In this document: positions 8,476 to 17,856 of the stretch, piece after piece
How positions within the stretch are numbered: the first letter of the stretch is position 1
Layout of the letters: every line of letters begins with the position of its first letter
NCBI RefSeq assembly: GCF_900104475.1
Contig: NZ_FNJR01000008.1
Location: 62,001 to 126,000, forward strand
DNA: 64,000 nucleotides
Reading direction: 5' to 3'
Source: Actinopolyspora xinjiangensis
Lineage (GTDB): Bacteria; Actinomycetota; Actinomycetes; Mycobacteriales; Pseudonocardiaceae
Program-made: the position numbers and the translations under genes
The notes under the pieces: generated by a model
What the model was told of the DNA's origin: nothing
What the model saw: the letters and a program-made list of their open reading frames with translations, nothing else
Databases searched by the model: none

Positions 8476-9459
8476 TCAGCCCTGCTTGACCGCTCCGACC
8501 CCGTTGCCGGGCAGCACCGGATAGGCCACCCGCACACCGGCGGCGTCGAAACTGCTCTTGAGCCGGGAACGCAGCGCGCGGCCGAGCGCCCACTGCTCGC
8601 CGGGCTTGACCTTGACGATGATCCGCACGGTCACCGAACCGTTGCCGATGCCGATCACACCGCTGAGGTCCGGCTTCTCCAGGATCTTGGAGCGGAACTC
8701 GCTGTTGGCGGCGAAGTCCTCGATGGTCGACTCGATCACGCGCTCGGCGTGGGCGATGTCCACGCTGTAGTCCAACGGGAGTTCGATGACCGCGTTGGCC
8801 CAGTCCTGGTTCATGTTGCAGACCCGCATGATCTCGCCGTTGCGCACGTACCACAGCCCGCCGTTGAGATCGCGGATCTTGGTGATGCGCAGCGTAACGG
8901 CCTCGACGGTGCCGACCGCGTCGCCCGCGTCGATCACGTCGCCCACGCCGTACTGATCCTCGACCATCATGAACACGCCGGACAGGAAGTCCTTGACCAG
9001 GCTCTGCGCGCCGAAACCGATGGCGAGGCCGAGCACGCCCGCGCTGGCCAGGATCGGGGCGAGGTTGATGCCGAACTCGCCGAGGATCATCACGAAGGCC
9101 ACGCCGAACACGATCGTCGTGGCCACGCTGCGCAGCACCGAACCGATGGTCTGGGCGCGCTGCTGCTGCCGTTCGGCCGAGTTGTCGGCCGTTGATCCGT
9201 TGCGCCCGACGAGGTTCCCGGCCTTGGCGGTGGCCTGGTTGATCCGCTGGTGCGAGCTCACCATCCGTCGCACGCCCTGCGTGATGACCCGCCCCAGCAC
9301 GGCGCGCAGCACCACCGCGACGAGCAGGATGATGACGACGTTGACGAGTCCGGAGAACAGCGCCCCGGAGTTGTCGTTGAACCAGTTCACCACCGGATCG
9401 GTCACGCTCGCCGCGGGCGCGGCGGCGAAACGCGTCGTGGCGTTCGCGGCGATCAGCAA
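8476..9459 (-). CDS. mscS: Small-conductance mechanosensitive channel (MscS family)
   Basis: A 327-residue membrane channel that opens under hypo-osmotic stress. Three or four N-terminal helices lead to the pore helix region SAGVLGLAIGFGAQSLVKDFLSG, the MscS signature. Then comes the beta domain (YGVGDVIDAGDAVGTVEAVTLRITKIRDLNGGLWYVRNG, quoted in part: GDAVGTVEAVTLRITKIRD) and a C-terminal alpha/beta cytoplasmic cage. The start appears to be a TTG at 9459, with AGAAAGG eight bases upstream. It is monocistronic, with a strong terminator downstream. Confidence 0.92.
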   Translation of the reverse strand: MLIAANATTRFAAAPAASVTDPVVNWFNDNSGALFSGLVNVVIILLVAVVLRAVLGRVITQGVRRMVSSHQRINQATAKAGNLVGRNGSTADNSAERQQQRAQTIGSVLRSVATTIVFGVAFVMILGEFGINLAPILASAGVLGLAIGFGAQSLVKDFLSGVFMMVEDQYGVGDVIDAGDAVGTVEAVTLRITKIRDLNGGLWYVRNGEIMRVCNMNQDWANAVIELPLDYSVDIAHAERVIESTIEDFAANSEFRSKILEKPDLSGVIGIGNGSVTVRIIVKVKPGEQWALGRALRSRLKSSFDAAGVRVAYPVLPGNGVGAVKQG

Positions 9460-9646
9460 CGAAACAACCTTTCTCGAACAGGGAACAATCGAAAGGGCCA
9501 GCGCGACTCACCCGAATGGGGGAACGCAGTCTGAGCCGTTTTCACGATAGAGCGGAGTTCATCCTGCCAAGGACGTCACGAAATGGCAAAACGCGGCTCT
9601 GGCCGGACGGGAGAACCGGATTTTCCCCACCAAATGTGAACAGAAA

Positions 9647-10033
9647 TCAAAGATATGCCAGCGCCACGGTCGAACCGAATCCGAGCGCCGCCGCCGCGAT
9701 GCCGCCGAGAATCGTCACCAATACGTACCGGACGGCGTGCGAACGTGCCCCCGAGGTGTAGAGCCGGACGGTGTCCTGACCGAACGTGCTGAACGTGGTC
9801 AGCGCACCGCACAGCCCCACCACCAGCAGCGCGCGCGAACCGGGCGAGCCGAGGCCGTCGAACGTAGCGGCACCGCCCACCAACAGCGCGAGCAGGAACG
9901 AGCCCACCACGTTGACCGTGAACGTCCCCCACGGGAAGGCGGACCCACGAGCGTGCCGCACTCCCCGGTCGATCCCGTAGCGCAGCACCGCCCCCACGGC
10001 TCCGCCGAGAGCCACCAGCAGCAGGGTCGTCAC
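9647..10033 (-). CDS. crcB: Fluoride exporter Fluc/CrcB, second subunit
   Basis: A 128-residue, four-helix fluoride channel. Family motifs: GGAVGAVLRYG in helix 1, GTFTVNVVGSFLLA in helix 2, and GLCGALTTFSTFGQDT, with the phenylalanine-box and sodium-site residues, in helix 3. The GTG start at 10033 overlaps the stop of the upstream crcB by four bases. Two adjacent, divergent-sequence Fluc genes generally encode a heterodimeric channel with antiparallel subunits (family knowledge). It protects cytoplasmic enzymes from fluoride. Confidence 0.9.
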   Translation of the reverse strand: MTTLLLVALGGAVGAVLRYGIDRGVRHARGSAFPWGTFTVNVVGSFLLALLVGGAATFDGLGSPGSRALLVVGLCGALTTFSTFGQDTVRLYTSGARSHAVRYVLVTILGGIAAAALGFGSTVALAYL

Positions 10034-10476
10034 GACTCCCCTCCCGTCGCGGTTCCCGGCGCACGCCGCGAGCGCGTGCGGAGCCCGCCCGCCAACGCCG
10101 CGCCGCAGACCACGGCGGGCAGCGCCAGCAGCACCGTCAGCGGCAGGTACAGGGCCGCGTAGAGCGGCTGTCCGGTGGCCAGCAGTCCGCCCGCGTCCGC
10201 CAGGTAGCCGGAGAAGGTGGTGAAACCGCCCAGCACCCCGACACCGAGGAACGGCCGCAACAGGTGGTGCCGCTCGGTTTCCGCCAGGAGCACGGTGAAG
10301 GCACCGATGACGAAGCAGCCCAGCACGTTGACGGTCAGCGTGGGCCAGACGGTGCCGCCGTCGGCGTGCGGCAGCGCGAGCGAGACGCCGTAGCGCAGCG
10401 TCGATCCCAGCGCACCGCCGAGGGCGACGGCGGCGAGCACCCGCGATCGGTGGGCGAGCACGGCCTTGGACAACAC
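10030..10476 (-). CDS. crcB: Fluoride exporter Fluc/CrcB, first subunit
   Basis: A 148-residue four-helix Fluc subunit with GGALGSTLRYG, PTLTVNVLGCFVIG and GVLGGFTTFSGYLAD. The basic C-terminal tail (RTRSRRAPG) differs from the partner and may set membrane orientation. The GTG start at 10476 follows GGGAG. That ribosome site lies inside the 3' arm of a perfect 10-bp hairpin (10481-10512), so translation may be controlled by RNA structure. It is coupled to the second crcB by GTGA. Confidence 0.88.
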   Translation of the reverse strand: MLSKAVLAHRSRVLAAVALGGALGSTLRYGVSLALPHADGGTVWPTLTVNVLGCFVIGAFTVLLAETERHHLLRPFLGVGVLGGFTTFSGYLADAGGLLATGQPLYAALYLPLTVLLALPAVVCGAALAGGLRTRSRRAPGTATGGES

Positions 10477-10480
10477 GGAC

Positions 10481-10512
10481 TCCCTACCCGGAGGTTCTCG
10501 GACGGGTAGGGA
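10481..10512 (-). promoter_or_regulatory. 5'UTR hairpin that sequesters the crcB ribosome site
   Basis: On the minus strand TCCCTACCCG pairs perfectly with CGGGTAGGGA around a 12-base loop. The 3' arm contains the Shine-Dalgarno AGGGA, ending four bases before the GTG start. It lacks the conserved loops of the crcB fluoride riboswitch as I know it. Confidence 0.5.
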
Positions 10513-10728
10513 CCGTTGGCGAAGTCGGCTTCGCGGTTGGTTCCGGCGGGCCCCACCGCCGGGATCCGCTCGCGCGGACCACGGGCAGTGTAGCGAACCG
10601 GAGCGCGAGAACACCTCGGGAAGCGACGTGACACACACCGGAGGGCCGAGGAACAACGGGACAACCGGGCTCACTCCCGAGGGGGTGCCCACTCATGACG
10701 AGGCGCTTGCTCGAGAAGCCGTGCTCGC

Positions 10729-11688
10729 TCAGGACTGCGCGGGCTCGGCCGCGAAGCTCGAACGACGACGGCGGTAGGCCAGCACGGCGATCAGCAGCAT
10801 GCCCGCCAGCACGACAGTGGTGGGAAGTCCACCCTCGATGCCGAAGGCACCACCGTTGAGCAACGCGCTGCCGTCCTCGGCGGGGCGCGTGTCGGCGAGC
10901 GTGGCGGTCAGGTTCATCCCGGAGACCTCTGCGCCGTAGACGTTGCCCTGGCACCAGTTCCACACCGCGTGGAAGGCGCACACCCCCCACAGGCCGCCCT
11001 CGGCCAGCGCCCAGAAGGCCAGCACGAACGAGATCAGTACCAGGTTCAGCAGCGGGAGCGGGCCGAATCCGGTGTTGAGGCCGTGCAGCAGGGTGAACAC
11101 CACAGCCTGCGAGACCAGCGCTGCCGTGATCCCCCACTTCCGCCAGGTGACCTGCATCAGGTAGCCACGGGTGAGGATCTCCTCCGTGCTGGCCTGCACC
11201 ACGAATCCCAGCAGCGTCAGCACGAGCACTCCCACGATCGCGTAGCCCGCCCCGGAACCGCCGATCACCAGCTGGCCCGCACCGACGTTGCCCAGCACTA
11301 GCAGGCTGATCGCCAGCAGCGCCGCCACGGCACCCAGCGCGACGGCCCGTACGGGACGTCGGGCGGGCAGGAAACCGATGCTGCCGAACGGCCTGCCCTC
11401 CTTGAGCGGCAGCCACAGCACCAGCCCCAGGGTGGCCCCCAGGAAGCCACCGGTGAGGGCGACCTGCGCGGCGAGTCCGATGCGCATGCTGCTCAGCACC
11501 GACAGATCACCGGTGAGCACCACCGCCACGGCGAAGGCGACGGCGCTGACGATCTGCCCGAGCACGAAACAGCCGAGCACCACCAGGATCCCGACCACCG
11601 CGCCGGTCGGGCGGCGCGCCCGCAGTATTCCCCGCGGCAGCGGGGACGCCGATTCGGTTCCACCGTCCGTCACGCCGGATGTGTCCAC
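10729..11688 (-). CDS. CPBP family intramembrane metalloprotease
   Basis: A 319-residue membrane protein with about eight helices. The CPBP (CAAX-protease/bacteriocin-processing) motifs are present: STEEILTRGYL (Glu-Glu and Arg), FTLLHGLN (His) and FHAVWNWCQG (His and Asn). Members cleave prenylated or other membrane peptides, or confer bacteriocin immunity; the substrate here is unknown. The GTG start at 11688 has a weak AGG site. It is not linked to the lanthipeptide genes, 4 kb away. Confidence 0.85.
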   Translation of the reverse strand: MDTSGVTDGGTESASPLPRGILRARRPTGAVVGILVVLGCFVLGQIVSAVAFAVAVVLTGDLSVLSSMRIGLAAQVALTGGFLGATLGLVLWLPLKEGRPFGSIGFLPARRPVRAVALGAVAALLAISLLVLGNVGAGQLVIGGSGAGYAIVGVLVLTLLGFVVQASTEEILTRGYLMQVTWRKWGITAALVSQAVVFTLLHGLNTGFGPLPLLNLVLISFVLAFWALAEGGLWGVCAFHAVWNWCQGNVYGAEVSGMNLTATLADTRPAEDGSALLNGGAFGIEGGLPTTVVLAGMLLIAVLAYRRRRSSFAAEPAQS

Positions 11689-11843
11689 TGTGCCTCACCT
11701 GTGGTCGGGAACTGACGAGGCGCATTCTCCCGTGGGCGGCGAAGACCGGAAAAGCGCGGTGCCGGCCGCGCCGAACCGCTGGGCGACCGCACGGTGGACC
11801 GAACCGCTCCGGATCGCGGCGATTCCGGCCGTGCGCACTGGTG

Positions 11844-14615
11844 TCAGCACGCGGCCAGCACTCGGTCCCCGTACTCGCCGCACCAGAGGTCGAGCAGTTC
11901 TTCGAACCGCCGAACCCCCCGTTCGAGCGATTCGACGACTCCGCGCAGCGCTTCCCAATCGAGCGTGCCGGTGTCGAACGCGTCGACGAACCGCCGCGCC
12001 GAGTCGTCGAGGGCTCCCAGCATCTCGTCCCAGAGTTCGGCCCGCCGACTGTCGGGGGGTTCGGGAAACTCGCGGGCCTCGGTCACGACCTCGGACAACC
12101 GGACGGCACTCCCGCGCACCTCGCGCACCTCGGCGTTCGAACTGATGTCCTCCGCGAATTCGAACGTCGCCGAGCTCACCGCCCGGAAGTGTCCCACGCC
12201 CCCACCTCGGAGCCAGACACGCCCGGAGGCGGTGCCGCTCTCCGCCTCGGTGCCATTCGATCCGGTGCGCTCCGCCTCGGCTACCGGGTCCGACGACTCC
12301 TCGTCGGTCTCGAACGGGCTGTTCGGCAGGGCCAGCACGGCGACCGATGCGGTCGCGACGACCGCCGCGACGAGTCGCCCCGCGCGACCGGGTTTCGGTG
12401 TCCCCGCACCGACCGGTGTCCGGACGATCTTCGGGGCGCGAGTGCGGCTCCACCTCCGCAGTACCCGGCGAACGGTGGTGCCGAACAGGTATCCGACAAC
12501 GGCCGCCACGGTTCCCTCCACCGTGACGACGCCGAGCACCGTCGCGGCGTACTCGCCGCTCGTCACTCCCGGGCATCGGGTCGCCATGGCCTGCAGCGGC
12601 GGCACACACGTACCGAGACGGGCGAACGCCCATATCATGCCGCTGACAGTCAGCCCCGTGGTCGCGACGGCGAACAACGCGTGGGCGAGCCCCGCCCTCC
12701 GGAACAGCACGGCGGCGACGGCAGCACCGACGAGGAACTGCGCGAGCAGGAGTCCCGAGAACTCCCACGCGGTCAGCACCGCCCGGAAGGCGTCGGTGGC
12801 ACGCTCCGACAGCGGGATGGTCTCGCGCATCGCCGCCTTGACCGCGAGATCGAAGACCAGCCACGCCGCGGCACCGAGCAGCCCGACCGGCAGCGCGAAC
12901 CGGATCCGCGTGCGGTGCGCCAGCAGCAGCGGAACCACCCACAGCAGCACCAGGCCCGTGCACAGTGCGAGGTTCTGGGCGGCGAACTCCATCACGACGG
13001 GATTCCACGTCACCAAGAGCAGCGCGTGGTCCAGGCCGGTCCACGCCGCCTCGTCTCCGAAATCCGCTATCGAAGCACCGACTCGTCCGAGGTGCGACGG
13101 CACTCGGTCCAGGTTCGTCGGGGAGGACCACAGCGGCGAACAGGACCAGCCGAGCAACGACACCGCCGTACCGATGGCGAACCAGCCGATCACCCGGACC
13201 CGGGCGAGCCGCGTGCGATGCAGCAGGCGCGAACACCGGTGCACCCACCAGGACAACAGCACGAGCTGCCCGATGAGCACCCCGATCGCCACGAGCGCCA
13301 CGGCTCCGGGCAACGGGTCGCCCAATCCGGACAGCGAAAGTCGCTCCCCCAGCAGAGTCCCGGTCCCCAATCCGAAACAGCTCCGAAGCAGCCAGCGCGC
13401 CACGGGAGTGCGCCGTCGTCCGACTGCTGTCACGGCCGCGCCGCGCGCGGCCGCGAAGCCCACCAGCAGTGTTACGAACGCTCCCCAACCACCGCTCAGC
13501 AACCGGAAAACGTGGAACGGCGTACCAGCGGCGAGGAGCGGCGTGGCGGTGTGGACGTAACAGAGCTGCAGCACGATGCCCGCCGCGAGGCACTCACCGA
13601 AACCGGGGCGCAGCAGCGCGACCGGCTCGGCCAGGGCGGCGACACGGCTCGCGGGCCTGGGATGCCTGCGCAGCCAAACCGGTGGCCACCGGGTCACCGT
13701 GCCCGGCAACGCGGGTAGGCACAGGCGCGGATCCGCCGAGCCCAGCCAGGCCGACACCCGCGCGTCCGCGTGGTACTCCCGGATCCTCAGCAGGGCGTTG
13801 CGGAACAGATAGACCAGCAGCACCAGACAGGCTGTGCGCCAGGAGATCCCGGGCGAACTCCGAAACGGAACGTCCTGCCAGGACAACCACAGCAGGCCCA
13901 CCACCATCGGTACCAGCGCCGTGATCAGGAACGATCGCCACACCGCCAGGGCGAAGTAGGTGATCGGCACGTCCCGGTCTCGCACGTGCGCCAGCTCGTG
14001 CAGCACCACGGCCCGGAACGACGTGGGATCGGTCCGGAACAACGTCAGCAGTCCCGCGTCGAGCCGGACGTAGCGTCGGTGCCCGTGGCCGAAGGCGAGT
14101 CCTCCCGCACGCGGGTTGAGCGGATCCACCAGGAAGACCGGCGCCCGGGGCAGTCCCGCCTGGACGACGAGACTTCGCAGGTACGCGGTCAGCTCCGGAT
14201 CGTCGGCGGAGCGCAGCTCCACCAGCCGCTGCCGCCGGATACGCCACCACGGTTGCAGCCGGTAGAGCAGCACCGCGAGCGCGAACATCGCCGACAGCGC
14301 GAACGCCGTCCACAAGACACGATCGGACACCCGATCCGCGAGGCACCCGGCGAAATCGTCGTAACGCTGTATTACCTCGGGCCGCGGCTCGGGGGGCCGC
14401 GGCTCGGGGGGCCGCCCCAGGTAGCTCCCCGAACGCACCTGGCACCGTTCGGCCTCGCGAGTCCAGGCGGCGGGGCCGGAAGGCATCATCACCCAGTGGA
14501 TCGTCGCCGCGATCGCGAAGGTCAGCGCCATCAGCGAGGCGAAGTGGACCGTGGTGCCGCTCGGCGTCCGCAGGCCCGCCACGGCAGGCCGCACGCTCGG
14601 CCTCGCCCCCGTCAC
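11844..14615 (-). CDS. Large M48-type membrane metalloprotease-like protein
   Basis: A 923-residue multi-spanning protein. After the first helix there is an extracytoplasmic segment with a PPEPRPPEPRP repeat, then a second helix. The M48/HtpX-like catalytic region follows: VLHELAHVRDRD (HExxH-type zinc site) and, after two helices, REYHADARV with the third zinc ligand. The rest has many more helices and a C-terminal soluble domain from about residue 760, rich in acidic and Thr residues, with no domain I recognise. It resembles large actinobacterial M48 proteins of unknown role, much longer than HtpX (about 290). The start is weakly defined. Confidence 0.75.
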   Translation of the reverse strand: MTGARPSVRPAVAGLRTPSGTTVHFASLMALTFAIAATIHWVMMPSGPAAWTREAERCQVRSGSYLGRPPEPRPPEPRPEVIQRYDDFAGCLADRVSDRVLWTAFALSAMFALAVLLYRLQPWWRIRRQRLVELRSADDPELTAYLRSLVVQAGLPRAPVFLVDPLNPRAGGLAFGHGHRRYVRLDAGLLTLFRTDPTSFRAVVLHELAHVRDRDVPITYFALAVWRSFLITALVPMVVGLLWLSWQDVPFRSSPGISWRTACLVLLVYLFRNALLRIREYHADARVSAWLGSADPRLCLPALPGTVTRWPPVWLRRHPRPASRVAALAEPVALLRPGFGECLAAGIVLQLCYVHTATPLLAAGTPFHVFRLLSGGWGAFVTLLVGFAAARGAAVTAVGRRRTPVARWLLRSCFGLGTGTLLGERLSLSGLGDPLPGAVALVAIGVLIGQLVLLSWWVHRCSRLLHRTRLARVRVIGWFAIGTAVSLLGWSCSPLWSSPTNLDRVPSHLGRVGASIADFGDEAAWTGLDHALLLVTWNPVVMEFAAQNLALCTGLVLLWVVPLLLAHRTRIRFALPVGLLGAAAWLVFDLAVKAAMRETIPLSERATDAFRAVLTAWEFSGLLLAQFLVGAAVAAVLFRRAGLAHALFAVATTGLTVSGMIWAFARLGTCVPPLQAMATRCPGVTSGEYAATVLGVVTVEGTVAAVVGYLFGTTVRRVLRRWSRTRAPKIVRTPVGAGTPKPGRAGRLVAAVVATASVAVLALPNSPFETDEESSDPVAEAERTGSNGTEAESGTASGRVWLRGGGVGHFRAVSSATFEFAEDISSNAEVREVRGSAVRLSEVVTEAREFPEPPDSRRAELWDEMLGALDDSARRFVDAFDTGTLDWEALRGVVESLERGVRRFEELLDLWCGEYGDRVLAAC

Positions 14616-14664
14616 CGGCGGGATCTTCCGTCCGATCTCCCGAGTCCCGAGGAGAGAGCCATCG

Positions 14665-15195
14665 TCAGTCCTCCCGGTCGAGGGAGTCCACGATGGCGCC
14701 GACGAGCAGTCGCACCCGGTCCTCGGTCAGGCCGAGCGCCCTGGCGCGGGCCTCGGCGACTTCGCGCACCCGCTCCCGCTGTTCGTCGGTCAGCGGCCCC
14801 GTGGTCAACGACCCCGCCGTCTCCGGTTCCGCCGTCTCCGGTTCCGTCGCGGAATCCTCGTCGCCCTCCACCGCGGAACGACGACGGAACCGGGCGCGGA
14901 GCCGGGACAGCACCCGGTCACCGCCGCGCACCACGGCGTCCCCGGCCCGGTCGACCAGCTGGTCGTAGACGGCGGCCGCCACCGCCAGGGCGGCCGGTGA
15001 CAACAGCGCGACGACGGTGTCGATCCCGGACCCCAGCGCCTCGTCACCGCACCGCCGCCCAGCCAGCAGCCGCTCCGGATCGCGCAGGAACGCCTCGCTC
15101 GTCGCGGCGAAGGCGGGCAACTCCTCGGGAGCCAACGACTCGACGACGCGGCGCGCCGTGGTCACCGTGAACTCCCGCCGTTCGTCTTCGCCCAC
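14665..15195 (-). CDS. Conserved hypothetical protein
   Basis: A 176-residue soluble protein. The first half is helical with a hydrophobic patch (VVALLSPAALAVAAAVYDQLV), the middle is basic (RLRARFRRR), followed by an acidic linker with TEPETAEPETA repeats and a helical C-terminus (VRLLVGAIVDSLDRED). It lies 49 bp upstream of, and co-directional with, the M48 protein gene, so they likely form an operon. It may be a cytosolic partner or regulator of that protease (inference). No family was recognised. Confidence 0.6.
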   Translation of the reverse strand: MGEDERREFTVTTARRVVESLAPEELPAFAATSEAFLRDPERLLAGRRCGDEALGSGIDTVVALLSPAALAVAAAVYDQLVDRAGDAVVRGGDRVLSRLRARFRRRSAVEGDEDSATEPETAEPETAGSLTTGPLTDEQRERVREVAEARARALGLTEDRVRLLVGAIVDSLDRED

Positions 15196-15423
15196 CAGTC
15201 AGTCCCCCGGGAACGCTCGGCCAGGGAAACCGATTCTCGTCCAGGGGCGCCGCACCGTCACTCGGCCGTTCGGGCCATATGGGCGAGTTGGACCGCCCGG
15301 GACGAAAGCGGTCTCCGACCTCAGGATGAGGGACCACTCCCCCGTGCGAGCGAGGAACGCGGAGGGCTCGAACTGCTAACGTCCCGACGCACCGACAGTT
15401 CGTACTCAGCCCAGGAGCAGATC
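15196..15423. other. Noncoding stretch upstream of small ORF
   Basis: 228 bp between the divergently oriented hypothetical gene and the small plus-strand gene. I see no gene or strong structure; it must hold both promoters if the small gene is real. Confidence 0.4.
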
Positions 15424-15639
15424 ATGCCTTCCGATTCCCGAACGCACGCCCCGGCGATGCCCCCGCTCGAACTCGCCCTCGAACTGCCCGATCCGGCTCA
15501 CGACGTCGCCGGTAGCCTCGACCAGGAACTCGCCGAGCAGCGAGTCGGGGAGGAAGCCGTGGTGACGGGAATGCCCGGCATCTCGACGATCCACTGCCTG
15601 ACCTCGCGTGCCGCTCCCTTCCAGCTCCCCACGCTCTGA
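15424..15639 (+). CDS. Small acidic peptide, possible RiPP precursor-like
   Basis: A 71-residue peptide with a good ribosome site (AGGAG, six bases before ATG) and mostly G/C third positions. The sequence has an acidic Leu/Glu-rich front part (PPLELALELPD, LDQELAEQRVGEEAV) and a tail with TGMPGISTIHCLTS. An acidic helical leader followed by a Ser/Thr/Cys-bearing tail is the layout of many ribosomal peptide precursors, and it sits at the left edge of the lanthipeptide cluster, convergent with the exporter. It has one Cys only, and I do not recognise the family. It could equally be an unrelated small protein. Confidence 0.4.
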   Translation: MPSDSRTHAPAMPPLELALELPDPAHDVAGSLDQELAEQRVGEEAVVTGMPGISTIHCLTSRAAPFQLPTL

Positions 15640-15969
15640 CTTCGAGCCGGACGAGCGGGATCGCCGACTTCGCCGGACGTCGGGAGTCGAAGCCGACACC
15701 TTCAACACCACGGTGAAGCACGGAGTCGCCGATCTCCTCGTTCCGGTGTCGGCCCGTGGACCGACGGTCCGGCCGCCACTTGTTCGGTCGAGGAACGACG
15801 ATCACCCCCGACCAGAGTGATTCCGACCGCCGGGGAAGAGCCGAGAAACCGACCGATGCTCAAACCAACGGCTGCTCCTCCGGCCCTGCCCCGGTGAGGA
15901 CTCCGGCGAAGAACGACACCGACTTCGGCGAGACGACCGTGCCGCCGAGGGCGATGTCGGACGGAGTAC
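15640..15969. other. Noncoding gap at left edge of the lanthipeptide cluster
   Basis: 330 bp, convergent between the small ORF and the exporter gene. Open frames exist on both strands but lack starts or domains. I see no strong terminator. Confidence 0.4.
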
Positions 15970-17856
15970 TCAGCTCGCTTCGAGCCGGGTGCGTTGCAGT
16001 TCGGCGTAGGCCCCACGTCGGTGGAGGAGTTCCTCGTGGGATCCGGACTCCACGACCCGGCCCTGGTCGAGCACCAGAATCCGGTCGGCTTGTCGGACGG
16101 TGGCCAGCCGATGGGCGATTACCAGGCACGTGCGATCACGCTGCAACTCGGCGAGCGCCCGCTGCACGTGCATCGTCGTCCGCGAGTCGACAGCACTCGT
16201 CGCCTCGTCGAGCACCAGTACCTCTGGCTCGGCCACGAACGCGCGCGTGATGGTGACGAGCTGCCGCTCACCGGCCGAGAGATTGGCGCCGTCGGCGTCG
16301 ATGTGGGTGTCGAGGCCGTGCGGTAGCACTGCCACGAACTGGTCCAGGCCGGTCCGTGAGGCAGCGCGCTCGACATCGGAACGGTGGGCGTCCTGCCGAC
16401 CGTAAGAGACGTTCTCGGCGATGGTGCCCTCGAAGAGCCAGGGGTCCTGCAACACCACACCGATGTGCGAGCGCACGTCGGCCCGAGCGAGCTCTCGCAC
16501 GTCGTGGCCGTCGAGCAGCACGCGTCCCCTCTCGACGTCGTAGAATCGCAGCAGCAGATGCGCGAGGGTGGTCTTGCCGACGCCGGTGGGGCCGACCACG
16601 GCGACCGTCTCGCCGGGCTCGGCCACCAGTGACAGATCTCGCAGCACCGGTTTCCCTGGCTCGTAGCCGAAATCGACGTGTTCGAACTCGACCCGGCCAC
16701 GCAGACGTCGCCGTTCCGGTACTCCGGTCTCCTCCTCGGGGCCGTCGAGGAATTCCAGGACTCGCGCGGTCGAGGCGATGCCCGACTGCAGCTCGTTGAG
16801 CAGCCCGGAGATCTGCCCGATCGGAGAGGAGATCTGGCGACCGTACTGCACGAACGCCTGAATCTCGCCGACCGTCATCGTCGCGCTGGCGACCCGCAAC
16901 CCTCCGACCACGCAGACGAGCACGTAGGAGAGGTTGCCGACGAACGTCATGAGGGGCATGGCCAGGCCGCTGGCAACCTGCGCCCGGACGCTCTCCGAGG
17001 CCCAGCGGTCATTGCGCTCCCCGAGCTCGGCCACGTGCTGTTGTCCACTATGGAATGACGAGATCACTTCGTGACCGCTGATGCTCTCCTCGATGGTGGC
17101 GCTCAAGGCACCCATCTGCTTCCACTGCGCCACGAAACGTGGCTGGGAACGCCGGACGAGAGCACGGGTCGCCCAGACGGCGAGGGGGAGTGTACTGAGG
17201 GTGACCAGCGTCATCAGCGGCGACAGGTACAGCATCGCGACGAGGACGCTGATGAGGGTGAAGCAGGCCGTGAGAAGTTGCCCCATCGCCTGCGTCAGCG
17301 AGGCGGTTGTGTTGTCCACGTCGTTGGTGACCCGCGAGAGCAGGTCACCGCGACCATAAGTGTCCACTGTGGCTACCGGAGTTCGGTTGAGCTTTCGCTC
17401 GACGCGCACGCGAAGCCGTAGCATGACGTGATGAATGGCGCGGTTCGTCTGTCCCACGGCGACGAGCTGCAGCAGGGTCGCGGTGGAGTAGATTCCCACG
17501 GTCACGCCGAGCAGCCGCCCCAGTTCGCCGAAGTCGATCCCGCGCCCCGGGACGAGATCGGTGCTCGCGACAACCCCCGCAAGGGTCTCCCGGCCGGAAG
17601 CGCGCAGCGCCGCCACGACCTCCTCACGGCTCTGCCCGGACGGCAGTTGAGCGCCGAGCAGGCCGTTGACCAGGGTGTCGGTGGCCCGCGCGAGAACCAG
17701 CGGACCGATGGCGGTGAGGCCTACTCCGAAGGCCGTGAGCACGACCACCGCGAGGAAGCGGCCGCGAACGGGCCGCAGGAGTCCGAGGAACCGGCGGGTC
17801 GACGAGCCGGGTTCGAGGGCACGTGGCGTGGCCGTGGAACGGGAGCGGGCGCTCAT
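15970..17856 (-). CDS. ABC exporter, canonical-NBD half (LanT1)
   Basis: A 628-residue half transporter: six-helix exporter membrane domain, then an ATPase domain in the C-terminal third. The nucleotide site is canonical: Walker A GPTGVGKTT, Walker B LVLDEATSAVD with catalytic Glu, and switch His in CLVIAHRLATV. The signature loop is divergent (NLSAGERQL). It is coupled to the preceding half transporter by a 4-bp ATGA overlap, so the two should form a heterodimer. Position directly after the precursor array suggests export of the mature lanthipeptide. It has no N-terminal C39 peptidase domain, consistent with leader removal by the M16 pair. Confidence 0.88.
   Translation of the reverse strand: MSARSRSTATPRALEPGSSTRRFLGLLRPVRGRFLAVVVLTAFGVGLTAIGPLVLARATDTLVNGLLGAQLPSGQSREEVVAALRASGRETLAGVVASTDLVPGRGIDFGELGRLLGVTVGIYSTATLLQLVAVGQTNRAIHHVMLRLRVRVERKLNRTPVATVDTYGRGDLLSRVTNDVDNTTASLTQAMGQLLTACFTLISVLVAMLYLSPLMTLVTLSTLPLAVWATRALVRRSQPRFVAQWKQMGALSATIEESISGHEVISSFHSGQQHVAELGERNDRWASESVRAQVASGLAMPLMTFVGNLSYVLVCVVGGLRVASATMTVGEIQAFVQYGRQISSPIGQISGLLNELQSGIASTARVLEFLDGPEEETGVPERRRLRGRVEFEHVDFGYEPGKPVLRDLSLVAEPGETVAVVGPTGVGKTTLAHLLLRFYDVERGRVLLDGHDVRELARADVRSHIGVVLQDPWLFEGTIAENVSYGRQDAHRSDVERAASRTGLDQFVAVLPHGLDTHIDADGANLSAGERQLVTITRAFVAEPEVLVLDEATSAVDSRTTMHVQRALAELQRDRTCLVIAHRLATVRQADRILVLDQGRVVESGSHEELLHRRGAYAELQRTRLEAS

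Noticed and set aside
10477-10560. Fluoride (crcB) riboswitch
   Set aside because: The hairpin before crcB lacks the conserved pseudoknot loops of that class as far as I can recognise, so only a generic hairpin is annotated.
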